Shown piece by piece: positions 44,374 through 52,257 of a DNA stretch of 64,000 nt. Position numbers and translations under genes: made by a program. The stretch covers positions 1,674,001-1,738,000 of the forward strand of contig CP011265.1 in assembly GCA_000972765.1 (NCBI GenBank), given 5' to 3'. The notes below the pieces were generated by a model that made no database searches, had not been told where the DNA came from, and saw only the letters and a list, made by a program, of their open reading frames with translations. This DNA comes from Verrucomicrobia bacterium IMCC26134 (GTDB lineage Bacteria > Verrucomicrobiota > Verrucomicrobiia > Opitutales > Opitutaceae). Position 1 is the stretch's first letter. Each line of letters starts with the position of its first letter.

Positions 44374-46737
44374 TTAGCGCGCGGCTCTACGGCGGCGATA
44401 GAGCGCAATGCCGATGACCCCGAAGCCGGCGAGGACGGTTAGGGCAGCGGGTTCAGGTATGGCGGCGACGGTCAGCGCGCCGCTCGTTTGGTCGAAGGAG
44501 AAGCTGCGGCTGTTCACAATGTCGGTGCCGGACCAGATGTCGCCGATCCGGCTTAGGCTCGCGGCATAGGTGCCGGCGATGGTAATGGTATCGAAGTTGC
44601 CGGACTTGGTCGAGAAATCGAACAGATCATAAGCCACGGCAGGGGGGACGGTCGGAGAGTAGCCGAAGTTGACGGTCAGATCTCCATTGTAGGTGAGGGC
44701 ACCGGAGACATCAACGGCATCGTAACCGGTGCCACGACCGGTGCCGTTGACCTCGAAGACGGCGTTGGCGTCCACATGGTTGAGGGTGAGGTCGCCGGTG
44801 AAGGTGAGCAGGCCGGGGCTGTTGCCGGGGGCGAGGGTGCCACTATTGCCTATGGTGGTGACGCCGAGGATGGTGCCGGTGCCGCCCAGGGTGGCACCGG
44901 AGGTTACGAATTTACCGCCTGAGCCGCCGAGGGTGCCGTTGACGGAGAAGACACCGGAGCTGATGGTGGTGTTTCCCGTGACATTGATGATCGCGCCGGT
45001 GGCGATAGAGTTGGTGCCGGTGACCGCGAGGGTGGAGCTGAGGGCGATGGTATTGCCGGTGGTGCCGAGAGTGCCGCCTGAGGAGATGGTGGTGGCACCA
45101 CTGAGGGTGGCGTTACCGGAGAGGCTGCCGCCGCTGGCTACGGTGACGGTGCCTGAGCCGCCGAGGGTGCCGTTGACGCCAAGGTTGCCGTTGATGGTGA
45201 GGCTGCCGGATGTCAAAGTAGTGGTGCCTGCTACGTTGACGGTGGAAGCGGCGGCGACGTTGCTGGCGCCGGTGGTGGTGAGGGTGCTGGAGAGGCTGAG
45301 GGTGTTTCCAGCCGTGCCGATGGTGGCGGAATTGAGGGTGACGTTACCTCCGACGGTGCCGTTGCCGCCGAGGGTGGCGCCGGAGGATACGGTGACCGCG
45401 CCAGTGCCAGTGCCGGACCCGGTGGTATTGGCGATGAGTAAGGTGCCGGAGCTTACCAGTGTGGTGCCGGAGTAGGAATTGTCGCCCGAGAGTCTAAGCG
45501 TGCCAAGGCCGGTCTTGGTGAGAGTGCCGGTTTCGCCGCTTACATTCTGCACGACACCGGTGATGGTAAGTGTTTTGGCCGAATCGACTAGGTCTATGGT
45601 GCCGCCGGACGAGCCGACCCTGAAGCCGCGATTGGCATCGGATGAACTGGTGGTGTTGTTCGTGTAGCGCAGGGTGCCGCCGTTGATTACGACTGCGCTG
45701 TCATTCGCGACGTTTGCCGGGCCCAGTCCTGCCGTGAAGTCCACGATGAGCGTGCCTTGAGCGATGACCAAGCCGCCGCTAAAGGTGTTGTTGCTCGAGG
45801 TCAGATAAAGATCGCCTGCGCCTGTTTTAGTCAGCTTGGCTGCGCCGCCAATAGCCTGATCCCAGGTGGTGGTGGTGACGACATTGAGGGTGCTGTTTGC
45901 CGTGAGAGTGGTGGCTCCGCCTGCGGCGGTGCTAAAGGTCTGGTTGCCGTTACTGGTAAGGTCTCCCAGTGTGATATTACCTCCGAGATTGACGCTATTG
46001 TGATAAGTTCGGGCGCTGGTTGTGGCTGAGCGCACCGTGCCATTTAGCAGGGTCAGGGTGCCGGTTCCGAAAGGTCCGCTGGTGATCGCACCACCTGAAG
46101 CGGCGCTACTGAGCTGGGTTCTCCAGGTGCCGGCCGAGAGGGTTGATCCGCCCGAGAAGGTATTGTTGCCGCCAGTGCCGAGTGTGCCGGCGCCGGTTTT
46201 AATAATGCCCGCGCCACCGGTGATCGCCTGGGCGGTTACGAAGCTCAGGCTGCCGGTGGCGTTGCCGACCTGGAATGTGCGTGTGCCTGTCGCGCCCAGA
46301 TCCACGGTAAGATTGCCAAACGTGTTCCCCGGAAATACGACCGTGCCGGTGGCGAAATCAGTCATTACGATCCCGGTGTTGATCGTTAATGTCCGCGCGG
46401 TGGTGCCGCTGCCGTTGGTGGTGATGGAAAGGCTGGAGGGCAGGGTGGTGCCCGCTGCCGACGTGCCGCCGAAGGTCAAATTGCCGACGGTGCGGTTTGC
46501 GCTGATTGAAATATTGGAGCCGCTCGCCCCGCCTACGGTGGCATTTCCGGTGGCTGTTGCTATGATCCAATCATCACCGGAAGCCGGCAAGGCATCCCCT
46601 GCCCAGTTGGCCGCGGTGGCCATGGAGGTTCCGGTTCCGGCTGTGCCACCGTCCCAGATTGCGGTGCCGGCGATGGCCGAGGAACTGAAGAACGATAGGG
46701 CGAGAACGACAGGGGCGGGAGCTTTGATGATTTGCAT
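44374..46737 (-). CDS. PEP-CTERM protein with autotransporter-associated beta-strand repeats
   Basis: A 787-residue exported protein. It begins with a signal peptide (VVLALSFFSSSAIAGTA), continues with a beta-helix of many Gly/Thr/Ser-rich repeats such as LTKTGAGDLYLTSSNNTFSGG and GTLGGSGTVTVASGGSLSG, and ends with a PEP-CTERM tail: IPEPAALTVLAGFG, a hydrophobic helix and the basic end YRRRRAAR. Such tails are recognised by an exosortase and replaced during export; the exosortase gene is not in this window. The repeat section at about 420-640 has very similar internal copies (GNTLSLSSTLTTTG versus GNTIALSSTLAVTG). The gene follows a prepilin-like gene by 75 bases on the same strand. Confidence 0.9.
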   Translation of the reverse strand: MQIIKAPAPVVLALSFFSSSAIAGTAIWDGGTAGTGTSMATAANWAGDALPASGDDWIIATATGNATVGGASGSNISISANRTVGNLTFGGTSAAGTTLPSSLSITTNGSGTTARTLTINTGIVMTDFATGTVVFPGNTFGNLTVDLGATGTRTFQVGNATGSLSFVTAQAITGGAGIIKTGAGTLGTGGNNTFSGGSTLSAGTWRTQLSSAASGGAITSGPFGTGTLTLLNGTVRSATTSARTYHNSVNLGGNITLGDLTSNGNQTFSTAAGGATTLTANSTLNVVTTTTWDQAIGGAAKLTKTGAGDLYLTSSNNTFSGGLVIAQGTLIVDFTAGLGPANVANDSAVVINGGTLRYTNNTTSSSDANRGFRVGSSGGTIDLVDSAKTLTITGVVQNVSGETGTLTKTGLGTLRLSGDNSYSGTTLVSSGTLLIANTTGSGTGTGAVTVSSGATLGGNGTVGGNVTLNSATIGTAGNTLSLSSTLTTTGASNVAAASTVNVAGTTTLTSGSLTINGNLGVNGTLGGSGTVTVASGGSLSGNATLSGATTISSGGTLGTTGNTIALSSTLAVTGTNSIATGAIINVTGNTTISSGVFSVNGTLGGSGGKFVTSGATLGGTGTILGVTTIGNSGTLAPGNSPGLLTFTGDLTLNHVDANAVFEVNGTGRGTGYDAVDVSGALTYNGDLTVNFGYSPTVPPAVAYDLFDFSTKSGNFDTITIAGTYAASLSRIGDIWSGTDIVNSRSFSFDQTSGALTVAAIPEPAALTVLAGFGVIGIALYRRRRAAR

Positions 46738-46812
46738 AAAAGGTCAGGTTGAGGCTGGAGTTAAATAAGTGTGATGTGCTGCGAGGCGTTAAAGAGAGGC
46801 GCTGGGGGGGGA

Positions 46813-47616
46813 TTACGGATTGGCCGGGAAGTTGGTGGCTTTGCGGTATTCGGCATGGCCGTCGAAGAAGGCGAAATTGCGGCCTTCTTTGTGCGGATAG
46901 GGCACGGAGTCGGCGCCGCCAGCCGCAGGGTAGCCGCTCTGTCCGCCGTAGTTTGTGCTGTCGGCATCGGAGATCATCCAGATACGGCTGAGTTCGGTGG
47001 TGGTATTCCAGAGGCGGCCATTGGCATCCGTGCCGGCGTTGGTCGAGCTGGCCGCGGCTTTGATATCGGAGAGGCGGGCAGGAGCGGTGTTCGTGGTGCC
47101 GAAAGGCGAGGGTGGCACCATGCCGGTGGCGGCGGTGCGGTTTTGGTTAAGCAGGTAAGTGATCTCGGAGGCGGAACTGTTCGCCAGGCTGGCGGCGGCG
47201 CCGGCTTCGTTACCCGGGCAGCGCCAGAGCTGGCCGGCCTTGGTGGTGCCGAGGTAGGAAGCGATGTGCGAAGAGATCTGGGTGGATGAATCGACGGAAG
47301 ATGAGCTGGAGAAATTCACGGTGTTGAACTCCGGGTTGCGAATGCCTCTGGACATGGACTGCCAGGCGCCGGCGGTGGTCTTGGAGCCCGGGAGGTAGCC
47401 TTTGTTGCCCTCAGCGTAGATCATGCAGGCCATCGCAATTTGGCGAAGATTGCCGGCACAGGCTGCCCCCTTGGCGGTCTGGCGAACGGCCCCGACCGTC
47501 GGGATGATGATGGCTGCGAGGATGCCGATGATCGCGATCACGGTCAGCAGCTCGATCAAGGTGAAGGCACGGTGGCCGTCACGAGCGGTGGATGTCGCTG
47601 ATTTCGCAGGGTTCAT
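46813..47616 (-). CDS. Prepilin-like protein with N-terminal methylation motif
   Basis: A 267-residue type II pseudopilin-like protein. The class III leader [19 protein letters not shown] has the prepilin peptidase site between Ala and Phe (Ala instead of Gly at -1), Glu at +5 and a hydrophobic helix. The rest is a globular domain with [23 protein letters not shown] and, at the end, an aromatic-rich strand with [13 protein letters not shown], matching the H-X9-DG type common in Planctomycetota and Verrucomicrobiota, where dozens of paralogues occur per genome. Two GAACTACGC motifs lie upstream. It may be secreted or surface-attached; the GspE/PilB-like ATPase at 5652 could serve its assembly (inference). 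Confidence 0.88.
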   Translation of the reverse strand: MNPAKSATSTARDGHRAFTLIELLTVIAIIGILAAIIIPTVGAVRQTAKGAACAGNLRQIAMACMIYAEGNKGYLPGSKTTAGAWQSMSRGIRNPEFNTVNFSSSSSVDSSTQISSHIASYLGTTKAGQLWRCPGNEAGAAASLANSSASEITYLLNQNRTAATGMVPPSPFGTTNTAPARLSDIKAAASSTNAGTDANGRLWNTTTELSRIWMISDADSTNYGGQSGYPAAGGADSVPYPHKEGRNFAFFDGHAEYRKATNFPANP

Positions 47617-47656
47617 GTGGTGGTAGTATATTGCAGGCTTCGCGCCTCAGGCTGGA

Positions 47657-47672
47657 CGTAGAACTACGCAAT
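47657..47672 (-). promoter_or_regulatory. Candidate regulator site CGTAG-AA-CTACG
   Basis: CGTAG and CTACG form a small inverted repeat around AA at 47657-47668, continuing as CAAT. The site lies 41 bases upstream of the prepilin-like start. The half GAACTACGC recurs at 47807 and 51637, both also upstream of minus-strand genes for exported proteins. The role as an operator is inferred. Confidence 0.4.
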
Positions 47673-47795
47673 CAGGCCTAGCGGTGACCGAGACGTAACT
47701 GGGCGGATGGAGTTGAAGACACGGAACGCAAACGGGGGACAAGGGGTAGACTGAGGGGAGGATTTGACTAATGTAGGACATCAAAGCTGATCCGA

Positions 47796-47816
47796 GAAGG
47801 GGGGAGAACTACGCCA
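47796..47816 (-). promoter_or_regulatory. G-tract plus GAACTACGCCA motif, copy A
   Basis: GAAGGGGGGAG followed by AACTACGCCA, 180 bases upstream of the prepilin-like gene and just past the end of the 47834 gene. It is almost identical to the copy at 51626, sharing CCGAG, GAAGGGGGG and GAACTACGCCA in order. On the minus strand it reads TGGCGTAGTTC then a C tract. Confidence 0.45.
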
Positions 47817-47833
47817 CCAAGTTCGCCAACGGC

Positions 47834-50512
47834 TCAGGGCGAGGTCTCGGCACGAAGTCGGAGAAAGCGGCGGGGCTGGGAGGAGAGGAGGGTGGCATCG
47901 GTGACGAGGACCTGGCCGTTGGTCTCCGTAGCAGTGGTGCCTGCGGTCAAAATCGTCCACGTAGTGTCTGCGGGCGTGCGGCGGGCGATCGGTGTCCACG
48001 TGGTGGCGGGGTCGTTGGTGGCCTCGACGGTCCAGATCAGGTCGCTGGCTGCGGTCTCTCGCAGGAAGGAAAGGGTGATACGGTCCGCCGCGAGGCCGAG
48101 TTCGTAGCGAGGGGCGGCGGCGGAGACGGCGGGGCTGGCGGCGAGGGCGTATTCGAGCAAAGCGGACAAACCGTCGCCATCGGGATCGGCACTGGCGGCG
48201 AGGGCGGGCACGAGGTTGTTAAGCGTGAGCCAAGAGGCGAAGGTCAGTTTGCCGTTAACGAGGGTGGAGACTTCGGCGACGGGAAGGGAGCGCTGGTAAA
48301 CCCTTAGATCGCGCAGCGCGCCTTTCATGAATTCGACCGGGGCGCCCTCAGTCGGCAGCCAGCCGAGCCAAAGGAGTTCGTTGGCGGCGAGGGTGCCGGT
48401 GCGACCGGTGCCGGTGCGCTGAAGCACGCCATCCAAGTAAACGCGGGCGGAGCCGTCAGCGGCGACTGCGAGGCAGTAGTGGCGCCAGACGCCGTCCTGC
48501 CAGGACGACGGGGCGGTGCGGGAGACGTCGAGCGCGCTGGATGAGAGGCCGGGTAGATTGGTGCGAAGCGCGACGGTGCCGCTGCTGGAGCTGGTGGTCG
48601 TGAGGTAAATATGCAGAGAACCGGCGGCTGAGCGCGTGCCGTAGGAGGCGAGGTTTTGGTCAACGACGGCACCGCCGGCATCGAGTCGAAAGAAAAAGGC
48701 GAGGGTGAAGGCGCCAGAGGGGTCGAGGGTGAAGCGCGGGAGGGCGAGGGTATCGTTCACGCCGTCGAAGTTGATGGCGGGGGCGTTGCCCGCGGCGGGC
48801 ACAGTGCTGGCGGTGGGGCCAGTCGCGAGGGTGCTGTTGGCGGGGAGGGTGGTGGCGTGGCGGGCCAGACCGGATGAATCGAGAGCGACGTTACCGGCGA
48901 GATCGCCGCGCAGCCAAGCAGCGAGTCCTGCGGGGCGGTCGTCGTCGAGGATGGATGCGCTGGCGGAGGCAGGCAGGCCGATGACGGCGCCCGGCGCACT
49001 CGACGGAGTGAGCATGAGGGTGCGGTCTGGGGCGGGGCGCCCGTCGTTGACCAGCGGCACATCGAGATCCAATGAGGCGACGCCAGGGCTAAAGGTGATG
49101 GAGGAGGGGGCGTTGAAATAGTCGGCGTTTGCGAGGGCGGTGCCGGACCAGGTGAGGGGGACGGTGAGACTATCGGCTGTGAGCGTGCGACTAAGCCGGA
49201 AGCGGGCAGCCCCGGCGGCCTCGGAGACGGAAGGAGTGAGGGCGGAGGCGCGCACGGTCTGGCTCAGGCCATCGCCAAGCGTGAGGGTGATCGGGGTGAG
49301 GTCGGCGGTCTGGGTGTTGGACGCGCTGAGGCTGACGATGAGTGACTTGTCGCCAAAGATCGCCGAGGCGGCGACGGGGGTGAGCGTGAAAGTGGCGGAC
49401 GATTGATTGGCGGCGAAGCTCAGGCTCGAGGTGGAGGTGGTGTAGTCGGCGTTGAGCGCAGCCGTGCCCGAGAACACGAGACTCAGGGTGGACGAGAGGC
49501 CCAGCCAGCCGTTGCGGTTGACGGTGACGGTGAGGGCGGGGCCGCCGCGGGTGAGCACGCTGGTGGCGGGAGTGGCGATACGTCCGAGCGAAAGGGTGCC
49601 GATCGAGTAGCCGTAGTTGTCGTAGAGGTAGGGCTGTAGAACCCGAAGCAAGGCCTCGGCAAAGGAGGCGCGATTGGTGGAGCTGTCGCGGACGCCGGTG
49701 TAGTTACTCTCGATCTGGACGCCATTGATGGCGCCGTTGTCCGTAAGGCAGGTCTGCGTCTGGACGGTGAATCCGCCGTTGAAAAAAGGTTCGGTTCCGG
49801 GCGAGGGATAATCGAGTGAGGGCCAGGAGGGGAATCCGCGCAGGTTCATGATGTCGCCGAAGCTGCGGTTACCCCGGAGCAGGGTCGAGAAAGGCACTCC
49901 CGGGCGGCGCAGGGCGGTGGTGCGCAGGGTGCCCATCCAGGCGTAGCCGGGGCTCTCGAGTGCTGCGTCGGAGAGATTGAGCTCTGAGGCACCATAGCCG
50001 TAGCCGAGCTCCAGGCGCTGGACGGTGTGGCCTTGGCCGTGGAGATCCACGAGGAAGCCGAAGCCGAACGCGGACTCGGCGGCGGCGCGGGCGGCGAGGA
50101 TGTAGTCGCGGTATTCGGTCCAGGCCTTTTCGGCAAAAGTGTTGCCCTGCGCGGCTTCGACGATCTCGCGGTTGACGTCGATCTTGGTGCGCTTGAGGTG
50201 ACAGATAATCAGGTGCGGGCGGAGGCCGGTCCGGGTGAACATCGCATTGGCGGCGGCGATGGCGAGTTCCTCGGTATTGCTATCGGTGACGGTGGTGCCG
50301 GTGGTGCGGTCGGGTATCTCGGAGGGGACGAGATCCCCGCCGTGGCCGGCGGTCAGGATGAGCGGGAGGTTTCCGGCCCGGTATTCGATGTAGTTGTTAC
50401 GCCCGAAGTAAGTCTGCCCCGCCAGGTAGGGTTGGGCGAGCCCGGTGCAGGTGAAGGAGACCGGCAGCAGGACATAAAAAAGCCACACGGAGAGGCGGGG
50501 GAAGGGGGGCAT
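47834..50512 (-). CDS. Exported N-formylglutamate-amidohydrolase-like protein with Calx-beta and LamG modules
   Basis: An 892-residue secreted protein not known to me as a described architecture. ATG 50512 starts a signal peptide (LFYVLLPVSFTCTGLA). Residues about 25-310 look like N-formylglutamate amidohydrolase: LPLILTAGHGGDLVPSEIPD, KRTKIDVNREI and GFLVDLHGQGHTVQRLELG hold the expected metal-binding His and Arg/Asn positions. Next come Calx-beta-like repeats (about 330-530; NADYTTSTSSLSFAANQSS, NADYFNAPSSITFSPG), a LamG/concanavalin-type domain (about 550-745) and a C-terminal region starting DGLSALLEYALA and ending RRFLRLRAETSP. The catalytic domain may be an amidase or another Zn hydrolase acting on extracellular polymer. 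It is 74 bases downstream of the BPL_N-like gene. Confidence 0.75.
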   Translation of the reverse strand: MPPFPRLSVWLFYVLLPVSFTCTGLAQPYLAGQTYFGRNNYIEYRAGNLPLILTAGHGGDLVPSEIPDRTTGTTVTDSNTEELAIAAANAMFTRTGLRPHLIICHLKRTKIDVNREIVEAAQGNTFAEKAWTEYRDYILAARAAAESAFGFGFLVDLHGQGHTVQRLELGYGYGASELNLSDAALESPGYAWMGTLRTTALRRPGVPFSTLLRGNRSFGDIMNLRGFPSWPSLDYPSPGTEPFFNGGFTVQTQTCLTDNGAINGVQIESNYTGVRDSSTNRASFAEALLRVLQPYLYDNYGYSIGTLSLGRIATPATSVLTRGGPALTVTVNRNGWLGLSSTLSLVFSGTAALNADYTTSTSSLSFAANQSSATFTLTPVAASAIFGDKSLIVSLSASNTQTADLTPITLTLGDGLSQTVRASALTPSVSEAAGAARFRLSRTLTADSLTVPLTWSGTALANADYFNAPSSITFSPGVASLDLDVPLVNDGRPAPDRTLMLTPSSAPGAVIGLPASASASILDDDRPAGLAAWLRGDLAGNVALDSSGLARHATTLPANSTLATGPTASTVPAAGNAPAINFDGVNDTLALPRFTLDPSGAFTLAFFFRLDAGGAVVDQNLASYGTRSAAGSLHIYLTTTSSSSGTVALRTNLPGLSSSALDVSRTAPSSWQDGVWRHYCLAVAADGSARVYLDGVLQRTGTGRTGTLAANELLWLGWLPTEGAPVEFMKGALRDLRVYQRSLPVAEVSTLVNGKLTFASWLTLNNLVPALAASADPDGDGLSALLEYALAASPAVSAAAPRYELGLAADRITLSFLRETAASDLIWTVEATNDPATTWTPIARRTPADTTWTILTAGTTATETNGQVLVTDATLLSSQPRRFLRLRAETSP

Positions 50513-50587
50513 GAGCTTCGTTCGGAGAGTAAGCAGCAAAAGGAGACTATGAAAAGGTTCAGCCTGTGGCGAAGACCGCGTATGCCG

Positions 50588-51469
50588 TTAAGGGGTGGCG
50601 GCTTGTTTATCCGCCGCCGCGGACCAGAGCAATGCGCGAGGTATCATGTTTTCAAGGCCGGGAGTGTTTTCAGGGTGTGGGCTTGAAATGAAAACGCGTC
50701 CTTTCCCGAAAGTGCCTATCGCTTGGGCTGGACTTCCCACCTGGATGCCCTTCGGGGTGTCATTCTCGGCGGTCTCGGTTCGGAAGGTTGAGACCGGCGT
50801 ATAGTCAGGGATGTCGTCGCGGTTAAAGGGTTTGATCACAGGGCCGTTGGCGTAGCGGACCTTGAAGGAGCCCTCCACCGGGCCGAAAAGATCGCGGCCG
50901 GCGGGGGTGAGCTCGATGTCCAGGAAGGCTTTACCACGCCTCCATTTGCTTGAAACGGTGCGCGCATCGAGGATGCCAAGGCCCCAGTCGTAGCCGGCGC
51001 AGGCGAGGTAGGCGCCGGCACAGACGCCAACGTAGCCGCCGCCGTTTTTTACAAAATCACGAATATTGGCGCGTCCGGCCTCGCCGATGGCCTTGGCCTG
51101 GGCGGAGCCGCTGCCACCCGAGAAAACCACGACATCGAAGCGGTTGGAAAGGTTGACCGTGCCTATTTCAGCGGGGGTGAGGCGGGTGACCGTTGCACCC
51201 TCGATCTGGTGTGCGCTGGCCTCGACATTGATTACGCCACCGTCGCCCGAGCCCGGGCCATCATAAAGCGCCACCCGGATCGGACGTATGGATCCGGGGC
51301 CGGCGACAATCGTTTTCAGGCCGTTAATATCGGGAGGGATTACGATGGGTTTGGCTGCAGCAGGCGTGGCCGGTTCGTCTTGGGCCTTTAGGACCTGGGC
51401 GAGTGAAAACGTCGCGGCCAGCAGGGTAAAAGGCAGGGAAAAGCGGTGGCAAAATAAAGGTCTTTTCAT
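50588..51469 (-). CDS. Exported BPL_N-type glutamine-amidotransferase-like protein
   Basis: A 293-residue protein with an N-terminal signal peptide (LPFTLLAATFSLAQVLKA) and a domain like the N-terminal part of eukaryotic biotin-protein ligase (BPL_N), a relative of class I glutamine amidotransferases. The nucleophile elbow GGYVGVCAGAYLACAG holds the Cys, GWGLGILDA-like residues read YDWGLGILDA, and FISSPHPENTP supplies a His. Family members in Planctomycetota and Verrucomicrobiota are often exported, and their activity is not established. ATG 51469 is used; an in-frame start at 51496 would spoil the signal peptide. A GAACTACGCCA motif lies 157 bases upstream. Confidence 0.8.
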   Translation of the reverse strand: MKRPLFCHRFSLPFTLLAATFSLAQVLKAQDEPATPAAAKPIVIPPDINGLKTIVAGPGSIRPIRVALYDGPGSGDGGVINVEASAHQIEGATVTRLTPAEIGTVNLSNRFDVVVFSGGSGSAQAKAIGEAGRANIRDFVKNGGGYVGVCAGAYLACAGYDWGLGILDARTVSSKWRRGKAFLDIELTPAGRDLFGPVEGSFKVRYANGPVIKPFNRDDIPDYTPVSTFRTETAENDTPKGIQVGSPAQAIGTFGKGRVFISSPHPENTPGLENMIPRALLWSAAADKQAATP

Positions 51470-51625
51470 GACGGTTAAAGGCGTGGAAAGGGTCAATTTA
51501 TGGAAACTGGGATTGGTTCAGAAAGTGGAGCGTAATGGCTGTGCCCCGCCGGCGTTCAGGAGCCTTTATGCACCGTCTAGTCGGAAGAAAAAGGTGTTTT
51601 AAGGTATCCGACGTCGCCCGCCGAG

Positions 51626-51646
51626 GGAAGGGGGGGAACTACGCCA
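51626..51646 (-). promoter_or_regulatory. G-tract plus GAACTACGCCA motif, copy B
   Basis: GGAAGGGGGGG followed by AACTACGCCA, 157 bases upstream of the BPL_N-like gene. It matches the copy at 47796 over about 25 bases with small indels. Because both copies lie at similar distances upstream of minus-strand genes for exported proteins, a shared control site is likely (inference). Confidence 0.45.
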
Positions 51647-51908
51647 TGCTGCCCCCTGCGCCGCCGTCCTAGCCGAAACCATGCCTGCTTAAAACCGGCC
51701 TGAGGCGCGGTTTCACCAGAAGGAAACTGATCCGCACCGACCTCGCGCTCTACGTGCTCATTACCGCGGCGAGCAATCGCGGTTTTTTTTGGGTGGGTAA
51801 AGCGCGAGGATGCAGGCCAAGGCGAATGGCGCATGAAAAACTCTTTCGTGAGAGGCAATTATCGCTACCACGCCAGTGATAAAGTCATCGCGAGGTAGCA
51901 CGGCGTTA

Positions 51909-52034
51909 ATTGAGGGTAGCGCGAATCGACTTCGAGGTTCTCAAAAGTAACTTTGAGGTTCACTGAAGTAACATCGGGGTTGAGCAAATTAGCTTCAGGG
52001 TTCCCCAGGGTTGATTCGAGGTTCTGGTTCGGTG
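51909..52034. repeat. Degenerate 21-base tandem repeats (about six units)
   Basis: Six consecutive 21-base units begin at 51909, 51930, 51951, 51972, 51993 and 52014. Units two and three share 17 of 21 positions; the common core is TTCGAGGTT, with AAGTAA at the unit end in the best copies. The first and last units are weaker. The period of 7 codons would give a heptad reading FEVLKSN, but stop codons interrupt every frame across the array, so it is not an intact coding repeat. Confidence 0.65.
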
Positions 52035-52257
52035 CGGGGCGGAAGTGTAGGTGTCGCGAGCTTAACAGATTTCATCGATGGGTGCGTGGATGTGCTGGCG
52101 GGGTAGAGTTTTACCCGAAGGGGTCGGACAAGGGCGGGGGGTGGGGCGCACGAGGGGCACCGGCAATTGTGCAGCGGGGGGGCGGGGCTTTCCAAACGTG
52201 CCGCACCCGCCTTCGCGCTTGTGTGGGACGTGGCATGGTAAATGATGGCTCCACGCC

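Larger units (their letters stand above)
51470..52257. other. Long non-coding region with motif and tandem repeats
   Basis: A 788-base gap between the divergent BPL_N-like gene and the GH13 gene. It holds the G-tract/GAACTACGCCA motif at 51626-51646, a set of degenerate 21-base tandem repeats at 51909-52034 and G-rich stretches near 52130-52190. Open frames here are short and lack coding character. It should contain both promoters. No RNA gene was recognised. Confidence 0.6.

Noticed and set aside
43239-46768. Several plus-strand frames of 180-250 codons rich in Val and Pro
   Set aside because: Antisense shadows of the Gly/Thr/Ser-rich beta-strand repeat genes; the regular repeats create open reverse frames.
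51909-52034. The 21-base repeats as a CRISPR array or iteron origin
   Set aside because: No spacers of constant length, no cas genes, no replication initiator gene and no DnaA-box cluster nearby.
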